From contig CAZWES010000003.1 of NCBI GenBank assembly GCA_964632395.1, forward strand, positions 1-64,000: a DNA stretch of 64,000 bases. Direction: 5' to 3'. A program made the translations under genes and the position numbers. This stretch comes from CAZWES01 sp964632395. Its GTDB lineage: Bacteria > Patescibacteriota > Gracilibacteria > Peribacterales > Peribacteraceae. The notes beneath the pieces are model-generated. The model was not told the origin of the DNA. It searched no databases and worked only from the letters and a program-made list of their open reading frames with translations. Below, in pieces: positions 8,837 to 17,322 of this stretch. The number at the start of each line of letters is the position of its first letter. Within the stretch, counting starts at the first letter, position 1.

Positions 8837-8870
8837 GCGTTAACCCCGCACTTAAGTGCGGGGTTAACGC
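8837..8870. repeat. 34-bp perfect palindrome between convergent genes
   Basis: The sequence is a perfect palindrome centred on CTTAAG, with GC-rich arms (TTAACCCCGCAC). It lies in the 290-bp convergent spacer 8604-8894 and may act as a bidirectional terminator. A smaller GGGCTAAAGCCC palindrome lies just upstream. Nothing else is visible in the spacer. Confidence 0.6.
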
Positions 8871-8894
8871 TGTTTACTACACAGGCTTCAGCCC

Positions 8895-9977
8895 TCACTC
8901 CCACGAAACCATATCCAGCGTCGGCAACATCGTCACCCAAACCTGCCCTTTGGCAACTCCCAAAATATTTCCTTCTAGATCATAAAACCTGAACGGCTCG
9001 CCTTTTTCACGCTCCCACGTACCTTCAATAACTTTTCCATCACGGAACAGCAGCATCTTTCCTCCATCAAATGTTTTTGTCCACGGGATGTAACCGGGTT
9101 GATTGAATCCATCCACGTACGTCTCCAGGACTGCGATAGTCTTCGGTTGTGCTTGTCTTGCCGCACGTGCGACGGAGCGGATATACAGCTTGCGAAGTGG
9201 TTTGTAGATGATTGTTACGTCGTGGTCGGGGGAGCCCATGTTGATGCTGATTTTTGACGCCTTAGATAAGTTATTAGTTTTTAGTTGTTGGTTATTAGTT
9301 ATTGGTAAGAGTGGTAGATCAAATAGTTTGATGTTGTGTTTTTCGAGGACGGAGGCGAGAGGGGCTTTTCGCATGAAGAGGTTGTGAGGAGGGTCAATTT
9401 TATCGTCTCTTTCATACGTTTCCCCATCGTAACGCAGGCCGTCATGGTGGATGAGTTCGGGATTTGCTTTGAGTGCGTCGTATGCAAAGCGGTGGCCGCC
9501 GGCGTGGAGGAGTAGAGGTTTGTAGCCGAGAGCAAGACTCACAGTAAATTCCCGCAAAGACCTCACTGGTCCAACTACGCTCGGCAGGCGGTCGGCGCGG
9601 AAGAAAGCAAGAAAGCGTGTGATATCTCCTTCCACTATCAACTCAAAAACTGCGATTGCATCACGCAAACCTTTTTGATGCGGCCTTGCGTCTTCGTGGT
9701 TTTCTATCACAGAAGCAACAAGAGGCACTTCTTTAACATCAGCTTCCGGAGAGAATGCGAGTCTTGAGATCAGCGTTTCGCTTACGGAGGTTGGCCCGGG
9801 CAGTTCCGTTCCTGCCAGATAAAGTGATCCGCGATCCTCAACAACTTCCGCTGAGTTCCATCTTTCGATGTCCGATTTCTGTGTAAAGCTTATTGAAAGT
9901 TGCACAAAGAGGACGAATGCGATGCACCAGGCTAAAGAGAGGAGCCAGGGAATGGATTTATGCAAGAGTGCTTTCAT
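8895..9977 (-). CDS. DUF3048 (YerB-like) secreted/anchored protein
   Basis: 360 residues. An N-terminal hydrophobic helix (residues 9-29) serves as signal or anchor. The first DUF3048 domain follows: ASVIENHEDARPHQKGL, VEGDITRFLAFF and GPVRSLREF. The second half has YIPWTKTFDGGKMLLF. The family occurs widely in Firmicutes and CPR as extracytoplasmic proteins of unknown function, with YerB of Bacillus as the named example. The ATG at 9977 is chosen because the longer frame runs back into the Lys/Glu-rich 3' end of rplY on the same strand. Codons around 9240-9310 overlap an AT-rich TTAGTT spacer repeat, so a low-complexity Asn/Leu/Thr stretch interrupts the domain. Confidence 0.75.
   Translation of the reverse strand: MKALLHKSIPWLLSLAWCIAFVLFVQLSISFTQKSDIERWNSAEVVEDRGSLYLAGTELPGPTSVSETLISRLAFSPEADVKEVPLVASVIENHEDARPHQKGLRDAIAVFELIVEGDITRFLAFFRADRLPSVVGPVRSLREFTVSLALGYKPLLLHAGGHRFAYDALKANPELIHHDGLRYDGETYERDDKIDPPHNLFMRKAPLASVLEKHNIKLFDLPLLPITNNQQLKTNNLSKASKISINMGSPDHDVTIIYKPLRKLYIRSVARAARQAQPKTIAVLETYVDGFNQPGYIPWTKTFDGGKMLLFRDGKVIEGTWEREKGEPFRFYDLEGNILGVAKGQVWVTMLPTLDMVSWE
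9268..9302. repeat. AT-rich TTATTAGTTTTTAGTTG spacer repeat inside a CDS
   Basis: Imperfect tandem copies of the same TTAGTT unit seen at 2436-2468. Here the run is translated as part of the DUF3048 protein. Confidence 0.5.
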
Positions 9978-9990
9978 CTCTGAAAAATGA

Positions 9991-10680
9991 TTATGATTTC
10001 TTTTCCTCCTCTTTCTTTGCTTCACCTTCACCCTCTTTCTTCTCTTCTCCTTCCTTTTTAGCTTCTTCGCCTTCTGCAACCTCACCTTCTTCACCTTCTG
10101 CAACGACTGGCTTAACTTCCTCTTCTTCCTTACGTGGTGGTGTAACTGAAATGATAAGAGTCTCCGGGTCTTCCAGTATCTGAACTGCTTCCGGCAACTT
10201 CAAATCACCGACTTTCACCGAGTCGTGCAATTCAGCAAGTGGGTTAAGGTCGATGGTTACTTCATGAGGAAGATCTTTTGGCAGACACTTAACCGAAATC
10301 TGATCACGGTTTCTAACGAGGATACCTCCGTGGTCCTTAACTCCGGGAGCTTCACCAGTTGTCCTAATCGGAACGTTAGTTGTCACTTCCTTAGTCATAT
10401 CCGGTGCAAAGAAATCAATGTGCTCGTATTTGTCAGTGACTGGATCAAGCTGAAGTGAGTGGATAAGAACCGGAGTTTTTTTACCTTCCACATCAAGTTC
10501 AAGAACTGTGCTCTCCCCAGCTTCCACATATACCTTGTGGAATTCCTGCTCCACGCATTGCAAAGCCTGATTCTCTGTTTTGTGCCCATAAAGTACACCG
10601 GGCACATGTCCACCAGTTCGGACATCCTTGGCCTTTGCCTTGGGGTCGCGCTTTGCTGCCTTTAGCGTGATATTTGCCAT
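9991..10680 (-). CDS. rplY: 50S ribosomal protein bL25 (CTC form)
   Basis: 229 residues. The N-terminal 5S-rRNA-binding L25 domain (about 1-90) contains GGHVPGVLYGHK, and the C-terminal beta domain of the long CTC form spans 95-180. A tail of about 45 residues is almost entirely Glu, Lys, Gly and Ala, encoded by GAA/GAG/AAG-rich DNA. Only 13 bases separate it from the DUF3048 gene downstream. The start is fixed by MANITLKA, typical of the family. The acidic/basic tail is longer than usual and probably disordered. Confidence 0.9.
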   Translation of the reverse strand: MANITLKAAKRDPKAKAKDVRTGGHVPGVLYGHKTENQALQCVEQEFHKVYVEAGESTVLELDVEGKKTPVLIHSLQLDPVTDKYEHIDFFAPDMTKEVTTNVPIRTTGEAPGVKDHGGILVRNRDQISVKCLPKDLPHEVTIDLNPLAELHDSVKVGDLKLPEAVQILEDPETLIISVTPPRKEEEEVKPVVAEGEEGEVAEGEEAKKEGEEKKEGEGEAKKEEEKKS

Positions 10681-10715
10681 GAGCTAGGAGAGGTTAAGGG
10701 AGGGGAGGGACGTGG

Positions 10716-11507
10716 TCAAGGAATAACTACGTCATGCAGTTTTATCCACTCCTCCACACTCAAAGTCTGCGGCCTCCTCGTCTCCTCAATTCCAGCCTTT
10801 TCAAGCCTTTCCATCCCATCCGGCAATTCCCCAATCGAGTTCCTCAGCATCTTCCTGCGTTTTCCAAATGCAATCTTCGTCAAACGGAAAATCTCTTCAA
10901 CCGTTTCTTCATCAGCTAGAGGTTTTTCGAAGCACTTGATGTGTAGGATTGCAGAGTCAACTTCAGGCGGAGGGATAAACGCTTCTGGTGGGACTTTTTT
11001 GATGAGCTTTGGTTCTCCGAATAATTGAACCAGAATTGTGAGCTGACTTCGGTCTTCATCTTCACAAATTTTCTCTGCCACTTCTTTTTGTATTAGCAAC
11101 GTCATCGACTCAGGCTTTCTTTCCGATTCCAAAAATGCATGACGAAGTAATGGGGATGTTATGTGATATGGAATATTTGCAACAATCTTGTAACTTTCAT
11201 TTGGGAAAGGGACTTTCAGGGCATTTCCCTGGATCACAGTCAGGTTAGTCGGATTTTGAGTGTATTCATTTAGAAGCGAAATCATCCGCTCATCAATCTC
11301 GATGGAAGTCACACATTTTGCTTTTTTTGTGAGCTCACTCGTCAAAACGCCAATACCAGCTCCAATCTCCACGATATGGTCCTCGGGCTTAATATCTGCT
11401 GTCTCCACGATTTTTTTGAGGATTGCCTGATCCTTCAAAAAATGCTGGCCGAGGTCTTTATTCAGGCGGATGCCATGGGAGCGGAGGAAGGAGGGGATAT
11501 CCTGCAT
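10716..11507 (-). CDS. rsmA: 16S rRNA dimethyladenosine transferase (RsmA/KsgA)
   Basis: About 263 residues. Dimethylates A1518 and A1519 of 16S rRNA. Visible motifs are LNKDLGQHFLKD near the N-terminus, the SAM-binding VEIGAGIGVLT, IEIDERM, and the catalytic motif IV as VANIPYHITSPLL. The C-terminal helical domain includes FGKRRKMLRNSIGELP. A TACACT box (minus strand, 11522-11517) lies 9 bases before the ATG at 11507, so that start is preferred over the ATG at 11516, which would directly touch the -10. Confidence 0.93.
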   Translation of the reverse strand: MQDIPSFLRSHGIRLNKDLGQHFLKDQAILKKIVETADIKPEDHIVEIGAGIGVLTSELTKKAKCVTSIEIDERMISLLNEYTQNPTNLTVIQGNALKVPFPNESYKIVANIPYHITSPLLRHAFLESERKPESMTLLIQKEVAEKICEDEDRSQLTILVQLFGEPKLIKKVPPEAFIPPPEVDSAILHIKCFEKPLADEETVEEIFRLTKIAFGKRRKMLRNSIGELPDGMERLEKAGIEETRRPQTLSVEEWIKLHDVVIP

Positions 11508-11728
11508 TTGCTGCATAGTGTAATGGAACGTAGCGCAGGTAACTCCTTCGTCAAGCTCAGGATAAACCAAGCCTGCGCTACTACTATTATCACTGATATG
11601 GGGAAAACAACGAATTTTCGGTTGACTAAGTCATCTCTTGCGATAGACTGGCGACGTAAATGACCTCTCAGCGTTTCTTTTTCGGCTACTTCCGCTTCGC
11701 CTTTATGGCGGGGAAGGTTGCCGTGCAC
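11462..11728 (-). CDS. Possible small membrane protein (doubtful)
   Basis: A GTG-started frame of 88 residues. Its charged N-terminal region is followed by one hydrophobic helix (FVVFPISVIIVVAQAWFIL), a shape seen in FtsL-like or other single-pass proteins. Its last third overlaps rsmA and a dispersed repeat (CCTGAGCTTGACGAAGG). It may be a decayed gene, or chance. Confidence 0.25.
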   Translation of the reverse strand: MHGNLPRHKGEAEVAEKETLRGHLRRQSIARDDLVNRKFVVFPISVIIVVAQAWFILSLTKELPALRSITLCSKCRISPPSSAPMASA

Positions 11729-11754
11729 TGAGTTAATTTAAAGCAATAGCAGAC

Positions 11755-11785
11755 ACCTTCCCCAAGATGCGGAGAAGGTTTTTTT
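11755..11785 (+). terminator. Hairpin followed by T-run
   Basis: ACCTTC (11755-11760) pairs with GAAGGT (11774-11779), followed by six T. It looks like a rho-independent terminator on the plus strand, but no plus-strand gene is recognised upstream in 11571-11755. Confidence 0.35.
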
Positions 11786-11807
11786 GTTTATTTTCCAATT
11801 TAATATC

Positions 11808-12005
11808 ATGCGTACACAATTGTCACAAAAATCTGAACCGATTACATATTATACAGTGGGTATTGTGGATGGACCTGAAGGTTTAGCAGAAGTTGAACCA
11901 GGACCGTCTGTTCAACATCAAGTAGATGGTGAACCAGCAAGCACCGCTCCTGCGGATATTGCGCGTTGGTGCAGGGATAGCCAAAGGATAGTAACTACTG
12001 GTTAG
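11808..12005 (+). CDS. Hypothetical protein, 65 aa
   Basis: A small acidic frame starting MRTQLSQKSEP with no recognised domain. It ends 3 bases before the next frame, so the two may be cotranscribed. Support is only the open frame, its tight spacing and lack of overlap with other genes. Confidence 0.35.
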   Translation: MRTQLSQKSEPITYYTVGIVDGPEGLAEVEPGPSVQHQVDGEPASTAPADIARWCRDSQRIVTTG

Positions 12006-12008
12006 TTT

Positions 12009-12503
12009 ATGTTAGATAGTGAATCATCAATATCTGATGCTGGGACCAACAGGGCAAGGACTACGTTGGATCTTAGGACAATCAAACAGGCGCTCCAGAG
12101 TCCTTCAGTTACGTCTGTGGAACTCGTCTATTATCAAGGAGACCGGGAGGTTGCAGAAATGGTGGCAAGGAATTTGGGTGTGGTGCAAAAACATTGCTTA
12201 ATAGAAGCAAAAACAGTTTTGCTAGGAGATGTGGGAGCAAAAGCCTCACCCAATGGAACAATTAGATTAAAAGTTCGCCAGATATTACGTGGTGGTTCTG
12301 CTTGTTGTCCTTCGATGATGACTCCAACTGTTGATCCGGGAAATGTGAGTATTTTGCATGGTCGTGCTCCTTTTGGAGTAAATGGTAATGGTAACCCCGG
12401 TCTTATTTCTGTTGTGATGCAGGAGGCAGATTACAGCAAGCTGCATGAAGCAGCGGTAGCGCTTAATGCGCGTGTTCGATTATCTCAATCGGAGCAATGC
12501 TGA
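12009..12503 (+). CDS. Hypothetical protein, 164 aa
   Basis: Unrecognised. No signal peptide or membrane helix is visible. Residues 20-60 could form an alpha/beta unit (TLDLRTIKQAL, VTSVELVYYQG, EVAEMVARNLG), and a Gly/Asn-rich stretch (HGRAPFGVNGNGNPG) lies near residue 120. The 3' end overlaps the convergent pcrA gene by about 40 bases. Confidence 0.45.
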   Translation: MLDSESSISDAGTNRARTTLDLRTIKQALQSPSVTSVELVYYQGDREVAEMVARNLGVVQKHCLIEAKTVLLGDVGAKASPNGTIRLKVRQILRGGSACCPSMMTPTVDPGNVSILHGRAPFGVNGNGNPGLISVVMQEADYSKLHEAAVALNARVRLSQSEQC

Positions 12504-14979
12504 GAGCTAAGGTCTTGCGCTCCCCGGAATCAAACTTAACTTTGATTATGTCGCCGTTATGTTCTTCCACTGTCCCCTCGCCAAAAATGTTGTGGCGGAT
12601 GCGAGTGCCGGGTTTTAGTTCTTCTCCTGCATCCTGATTAACATCTTCCTCAAAAATATCCTGGTTGAAATCGATGGAGAGTTCGGTGTGTTGACGGTAG
12701 GGTTGGAGCTTTGGTTTGGTGTCGCACTTCGTCTTCGCGCTGGCCGTGTCATGCTGAGCGGAGCCGGAGTGTAGCGGAGGCGAAGACGAAGCACGACCGG
12801 CCAGCGCTCCGNNNNNNNNNNACCACCACCAACGCCGGCCCCGCGCTCCGCTCAGTGTGACACTTCCTTTCGATGACTTCCTCCACATCACATCACTCAT
12901 CAAATCGTCGCTCTTTGGTTCAATCAGGTTTGGAGGGAGGTCATCCAAAAAGCGGCTGCGTTCGTTTGCTTCGGTGGAGCCCCAGCGTGATCGGCTACGG
13001 GCATACATCAACTTCAGAGCATCTTTTGCTCGCGTCATCCCCACATACATCAGTCGTCTCTCTTCCTCCAGCTGCTCTTTATCAAACAGCGAGTTCCCGT
13101 GTGGGAATAGTCCCTCCTCGCATCCGGCGATCATCACATGCTGGAACTCCAGGCCTTTACAGAGGTGCAGAGTCATCAAAGTTAACGCATCGCCTTTTTC
13201 ATCATCCAGCCGATCAACTTCCGAGACGAGTGCGACTTCCTCCAGAAAACTTACGAAAGATTGCTCTGGCTCAAGTTTGTCGTATTTATGAGTGACGGTC
13301 AAAAGCTCGCCAATGTTCTGCCATCGCGATTCACCCTCGGTCGTGTCGTCTTTTACCCATTCCTCCATTCCAATTTCTTTTATCAATTCTTCCGTGAGTG
13401 CGGAGACGGGCATTGTGAGTTTTTTCTTTTGGTATTTTTCTATCAGGTTTACGAAAGTAGAGATACGGGTGCGGATTGGGCCACTAACACATGCGTCATG
13501 CTGAGCAGCTTGTCCTGAGCGAGCAAAACCGTGTCTATCCCTCGATACAATTTTGCTCTCCGCTTCGCTACGAGCAAAATCACTCGGGATGACACGGTTT
13601 TGCGAGTCGAAGGGCTCAGCGTGACGCGATATGAGTTTAAGCCCCTCCCACAAATCAATCTGCTCCTCCTGGCAAAAGGTCTGAATCTTCCCAATCGTCG
13701 TCTTTCCAATTTTTCTACTCGGCACGTTGATGATGCGAAGGAGTGAAAGAGAATCGTGCGGATTGTAAATTGCATGGAGATATGCGAGTACATCTTTCAC
13801 TTCTCTTCTTGCATAGAACTTAACTCCGCCGACAATGCGATAGGGGACTGCCGCTTTCATGCATGCCTCTTCAAAAAGTCGGCTTTGCGCATTCGTTCGA
13901 TACAAAATGACCTGCTCGCGCAGCGGGATGCCGTTTGCCATTTTTTCCATTGCACTGTGTATTGCCTCGCGTGCCTCCTCTTTTTCATCCTTCACCTCAT
14001 GCACAATTATTTTTTCTCCATCCACACGCTCGGTCCACATCTTCTTTTTAGGTCTGTTTGGATTCGATGCGATCACATTATCTGCACAGTCAAGGACTTG
14101 TTGAGTTGATCTGTAGTTTCTTTCAAGTTTGATGGAAGTTGCATCTGTGTACTCGCTTTGGAACTCAAGAATGTTTCTGATATCTGCTCCGCGGAATGCA
14201 TAGATGGATTGATCGGGGTCACCTATAACACAAAGGTTGCGATGCTTTTTAGCGAGCAGGCTTATCAGTAGATATTGTGCGTGGTTCGTATCCTGGTACT
14301 CATCCACATTCAGATACTTCCAAGTGTTTTGGTACCGTGCGAGCACATCCGGAACTTCGCGGAAAAGGCGTACCACCTCCAGAATCAAATCATCAAAATC
14401 CAGTGCATTGTTCTGCCTGAGCTCAGTCTGATATTTCTGATAAATCTTAACAAGCCGCGCCATCCAATCAGTCGTTGCTTCTTCCGCAACTTGCTTTGCG
14501 GTCATTGCTTCAGATTTAAATTTGCTGATGTGCGCGAGTGCAGTTTTGGGCTTCATCTCCTTAATATCAATTCCCATCTCTTTGAGAATCATTTTCATCA
14601 GTCTTTCCTGATCATTCGCGTCGTAGATTACAAAATCACGGTTACGGCCGATATGTTTGATGTCACGTCTTAAAATTCTCACACACACGGAGTGGAAAGT
14701 TCCCATCACAGGAAGTTGCTTTGCGTTGGGATCAGAAAGTTTAAGTAAATTTGTGATGCGATCCTTCATTTCATTCGCAGCTTTGTTTGTGAAGGTCACC
14801 GCAAGTATTTGCCATGGTTGAACTCCCTGGGATATCAAGTGAGCAATTCTGTGTGTAAGAGCTCGCGTCTTCCCCGATCCTGCTCCGGCGAGGATGAGCA
14901 CGGGACCTTTGGTTTTCCTCACCGCTTGCGCTTGGGAGTCGTTTAGGCCGGAGAAGATGAGGTCTTGGCTATTTTCCAT
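12463..14979 (-). CDS. pcrA: UvrD/PcrA-type superfamily 1A DNA helicase with repeat-encoded insertions
   Basis: About 838 residues. Walker A GAGSGKT lies at 32-38. VDEYQDTN (motif II), GDPDQSIYAFRGAD (motif III), LERNYRS (motif IV), TLHLCKGLEFQHV (motif V) and VGMTRAKD (motif VI) are all present, so the 3'-5' helicase used in nucleotide excision repair and replication restart should be active. Two stretches are foreign to the family: about 45 residues encoded by the palindromic repeat at 13493-13627, and a C-terminal linker encoded by the repeat at 12719-12863, which contains a 10-base assembly gap. The extreme C-terminus (GTRIRHNIFGEGTVEEH) is the Tudor-like RNA-polymerase-binding domain of PcrA. 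The ATG at 14979 (MENSQDL) is preferred to a start 27 bases upstream. Confidence 0.93.
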   Translation of the reverse strand: MENSQDLIFSGLNDSQAQAVRKTKGPVLILAGAGSGKTRALTHRIAHLISQGVQPWQILAVTFTNKAANEMKDRITNLLKLSDPNAKQLPVMGTFHSVCVRILRRDIKHIGRNRDFVIYDANDQERLMKMILKEMGIDIKEMKPKTALAHISKFKSEAMTAKQVAEEATTDWMARLVKIYQKYQTELRQNNALDFDDLILEVVRLFREVPDVLARYQNTWKYLNVDEYQDTNHAQYLLISLLAKKHRNLCVIGDPDQSIYAFRGADIRNILEFQSEYTDATSIKLERNYRSTQQVLDCADNVIASNPNRPKKKMWTERVDGEKIIVHEVKDEKEEAREAIHSAMEKMANGIPLREQVILYRTNAQSRLFEEACMKAAVPYRIVGGVKFYARREVKDVLAYLHAIYNPHDSLSLLRIINVPSRKIGKTTIGKIQTFCQEEQIDLWEGLKLISRHAEPFDSQNRVIPSDFARSEAESKIVSRDRHGFARSGQAAQHDACVSGPIRTRISTFVNLIEKYQKKKLTMPVSALTEELIKEIGMEEWVKDDTTEGESRWQNIGELLTVTHKYDKLEPEQSFVSFLEEVALVSEVDRLDDEKGDALTLMTLHLCKGLEFQHVMIAGCEEGLFPHGNSLFDKEQLEEERRLMYVGMTRAKDALKLMYARSRSRWGSTEANERSRFLDDLPPNLIEPKSDDLMSDVMWRKSSKGSVTLSGARGRRWWWXXXXGALAGRASSSPPLHSGSAQHDTASAKTKCDTKPKLQPYRQHTELSIDFNQDIFEEDVNQDAGEELKPGTRIRHNIFGEGTVEEHNGDIIKVKFDSGERKTLALSIAPIEIIEHAH
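12719..12863. repeat. Dispersed palindromic repeat in pcrA, with N gap
   Basis: It begins GTGTCGCACTTCGTC and ends GCTCAGTGTGACAC. Internal palindromes include CGTCTTCGC/GCGAAGACG and GCTGGCCG/CGGCCAGC. Ten undetermined bases (12812-12821) lie inside, consistent with an assembly break at a strong hairpin. Confidence 0.7.
13493..13627. repeat. Dispersed palindromic repeat inserted in frame in pcrA
   Basis: The outer ends GCGTCATGCTGAGC and GCTCAGCGTGACGC are near-inverted copies. Inner arms GCAAAACCGTGTC and GACACGGTTTTGC pair around a GAGCAAAAT-containing centre. It stays open in the pcrA frame. Confidence 0.75.
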
Positions 14980-15048
14980 TGACTTGGGGTAGGGGGAGTG
15001 TAGCATCCGCCTCCTATCAATATTATTGTTTTATTCCCCCTGCCAGCA

Positions 15049-15759
15049 ATGGGTACAGAGATCCCTTCTCATACAGATTCTCCAGAAGAAGTGGAAGCAA
15101 GTGAATTAGGATTACCCGATTCAATCAAAGATCTTGATTTTCTGGTTGTTAAGGCGACCTTGCGTCACCTTGAAGAAAATTTTGAGACGATTCGCTTTTT
15201 GCGTGATTTATCAAACTGCCAGGATTCTGATGTGCTGCGCGATTGTCTGCGGCAAACCTTGAGCCACTTGTATCCAATTGCCGTACTTTGCCATGCAAAT
15301 CCCGAATCTGCAGAGCTAAACCTTCGACTGCGTGTTGCAAACATAATAAAGTCCACTTCTCTTGTTGGAAAATTGCAAAATTTCCTTGATGATGATAGTT
15401 GTTCTGATCTACGAGATGATATAGGTAGTTTGATGGGTTTTGTGAATGAAGGTTCACAGAGTGAGGAAATGAAAAGTAGGCTTAGTGATTGGTTAATAGA
15501 GAAAATGCGTGCAGACGATGATTTGGATATGGCAATAAGAGTGGCATCCCGTGCTGTGGAAAGAGCAGTTGAGGTTGTTGCAGAATGGAAAGCAGAGATG
15601 GAAAGTCATTCTATTGCCAGCCAGTCGATTGCGGATCTCGTTTCGGGCGAAGCTGGGGAAGCAAGCGACAGATTTCGTTCCAAATTATTTGATTGCATAA
15701 CTGATCGTCACGATGGGCTGGAAGGATTGTCATTTGGAGAGAATAGGGAAGGGGGATAG
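15049..15759 (+). CDS. Hypothetical protein, 236 aa
   Basis: Unrecognised acidic, mostly helical protein with no signal peptide or membrane helix. It is Ser, Glu and Asp rich, and starts MGTEIPSHTDSPEEVE. Leu- and Asp-rich segments (for example residues 60-100) could form an all-helical bundle. It ends 2 bases before the VIT1-family transporter gene, which suggests cotranscription. Small acidic helical proteins of this type recur in the window (28259, 61444). Confidence 0.5.
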   Translation: MGTEIPSHTDSPEEVEASELGLPDSIKDLDFLVVKATLRHLEENFETIRFLRDLSNCQDSDVLRDCLRQTLSHLYPIAVLCHANPESAELNLRLRVANIIKSTSLVGKLQNFLDDDSCSDLRDDIGSLMGFVNEGSQSEEMKSRLSDWLIEKMRADDDLDMAIRVASRAVERAVEVVAEWKAEMESHSIASQSIADLVSGEAGEASDRFRSKLFDCITDRHDGLEGLSFGENREGG

Positions 15760-15761
15760 AC

Positions 15762-16508
15762 TTGTATTGCGTGCTCTACACCCCAAGTCCCGCATTAAAG
15801 GCACACAAAGAAGAGGATTACCACGGATCCAGGTTTGCGCTTTACATCCAGGATGTTGTGTATGGAGGAATTGACGGCATCGTCACCACCTTTGCAGTTG
15901 TTTCCGGTGCGGCGGGTGCAACGCTCCCCGGTTACATAGTAATAATCCTCGGCCTTGCAAATCTTTTTGCGGATGGACTTTCCATGGGGATTGGTAACTT
16001 CCTTTCTGTAAAATCCGAGCGCGATAATTATCGTCGACTGGAAAAGGAGGAAAGGGGAGAGATAAAGAAGATGCCGGAGATCGAGCGCGAAGAGGTCAGA
16101 GAGACTTATGCGAATAAAGGGTTTGAGGGAGAAGAGCTTGATATGGTCGTCAACAGGATCACTGCTGATGAAGAGGTGTGGCTTAAAACGATGATGCAGG
16201 AGGAGCATGGGATGTGCCCGGAGGGTACGGATCATGCGTGGTTGCATGGGTTTGCCACCTTCATCGCATTCGTTTTATTTGGTGCGATTCCAATTCTTCC
16301 GTATATCCTGAATATTGCATCAGATCACAGATTTTTGATTGCAGTGATTTCAACTGGAGCTGCGCTTGTTGTACTTGGAATCGTCAGATCGCTCATTACA
16401 CGTCAGAGATACATTTGGGGTCCGATTGAGATTATTGGACTCGGAGCGCTTTCTGCCGGTGTGGCATACGGGGTTGGGGTGGTTTTGAGGGGGATAATTC
16501 CCGTCTAG
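15762..16508 (+). CDS. VIT1/CCC1 family iron/manganese transporter-like protein
   Basis: 248 residues. VYGGIDGIVTTFAVVSGAAGA is TM1 of the VIT1/CCC1 family, and LANLFADGLSMGIGNFLSVKSE is TM2 with the conserved acidic and Gly residues. A charged cytoplasmic helical region (about residues 85-150) rich in Glu and Met is the metal-binding domain. Three more helices follow. The family moves Fe2+ or Mn2+ out of the cytosol. The only start that keeps the family length is TTG at 15762, so the first residues are uncertain. Confidence 0.8.
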   Translation: MYCVLYTPSPALKAHKEEDYHGSRFALYIQDVVYGGIDGIVTTFAVVSGAAGATLPGYIVIILGLANLFADGLSMGIGNFLSVKSERDNYRRLEKEERGEIKKMPEIEREEVRETYANKGFEGEELDMVVNRITADEEVWLKTMMQEEHGMCPEGTDHAWLHGFATFIAFVLFGAIPILPYILNIASDHRFLIAVISTGAALVVLGIVRSLITRQRYIWGPIEIIGLGALSAGVAYGVGVVLRGIIPV

Positions 16509-16529
16509 GAGCGGATTCTCCGGAAATGC

Positions 16530-16557
16530 TTGACTCTGGTATATAAATCCATACACT
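16530..16557 (+). promoter_or_regulatory. Promoter of the rplJL operon
   Basis: TTGACT (16530-16535), a 16-base spacer and TACACT (16552-16557) lie directly before the L10 leader. Confidence 0.55.
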
Positions 16558-16559
16558 GC

Positions 16560-16716
16560 CTCCCTGTCCGAAGACCGGAGGCGATAGGCCCGCAGGGCTG
16601 AACGTAAGTCCTCCCGAGGCATACAGCATCGGTCAGACGGCCCCGGCTTCCTGCTTCGTGCCGTGTGCCTCGCTGGTCTCCCGGACGATATCTCTGAGAC
16701 CAGCGTTTTGGTATCT
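16560..16716 (+). ncRNA. L10 leader (autoregulatory 5' UTR of rplJ-rplL)
   Basis: The 157-base leader contains paired arms around TCCGAAGACCGGAGG, GCCCGCAGGGC and CCTCCCGAGG. A terminal hairpin follows: CGCTGGTCTC (16672-16681) and GAGACCAGCG (16696-16705). The layout and position match the ribosomal L10 leader, to which L10(L12)4 binds to repress its own operon. Confidence 0.7.
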
Positions 16717-17253
16717 ATGGCACTTACAAAGGATCAAAAATCGGCCCAGGTAAAAGACCTCCGCTCCGATCTCAAGCGGACGAAGTCGCTTATGTGGATG
16801 CAGTATCGTGGGCTTTCTGTTTTGGATATTTCTGATCTTAGGAGGAAGATGATGGAGAAAGATGCAAATATGAAGGTGGCGAAGAAAACGTTATACAGAA
16901 TTGCATCAAAAGAAGAGGGTTACCCGGAGGTTGCTGAGGAAAACATGGAGGGACCGATTGCCTTTGTCTTTAGCTTTGGCGATGAAGTCTCCGGCGCAAA
17001 AGTCGCATTCGAGTTTGGAAAAGATCACGAAGAGGTCAAGCTACTTGGAGGAGTGATGGGTGGAAAAGTTCTTTCAGCTTCCGATGCTGAAGAGTTTGCA
17101 AAGCTTTTAAGCCGCGAAGGAATGCTTGGAAAGGTCGTGGGAATGATGCAATCGCCGCTTGTGAGTTTTGCTTCGATGTGCGGATCTCCTCTGAGGTCAT
17201 TTGGAATCGCAACTAAGGAGCTCGCGGAGAAGGGTGGTGTTTCCGAGTCTTAA
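16717..17253 (+). CDS. rplJ: 50S ribosomal protein uL10
   Basis: 178 residues, base of the L7/L12 stalk. MALTKDQKSAQVKDLRSDL and WMQYRGLSVLDISDLRRKM match the family's rRNA-binding domain. GPIAFVFSFGD and KLLGGVMGGKVLSA follow in the expected order. The C-terminal helix that docks L12 dimers is present but short. It is preceded by the L10 leader and followed 69 bases later by rplL. Confidence 0.93.
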   Translation: MALTKDQKSAQVKDLRSDLKRTKSLMWMQYRGLSVLDISDLRRKMMEKDANMKVAKKTLYRIASKEEGYPEVAEENMEGPIAFVFSFGDEVSGAKVAFEFGKDHEEVKLLGGVMGGKVLSASDAEEFAKLLSREGMLGKVVGMMQSPLVSFASMCGSPLRSFGIATKELAEKGGVSES

Positions 17254-17322
17254 TTTTCAGTTTTCAATTTTCATTCAATTTTCAATTTTCAATTATCAAT
17301 TATCCATTCCCCACCCCATATC
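17254..17322. repeat. AT-rich TTTTCAATTTTCAATT tandem spacer
   Basis: Tandem imperfect copies of TTTTCAATT fill the whole rplJ-rplL spacer. The same unit fills 53276-53400. Confidence 0.6.

Noticed and set aside
11571..11785. Structured RNA (6S, SRP RNA or RNase P RNA) before the T-run hairpin
   Set aside because: None of the conserved motifs of those RNAs could be found on either strand; only a simple hairpin is supported.
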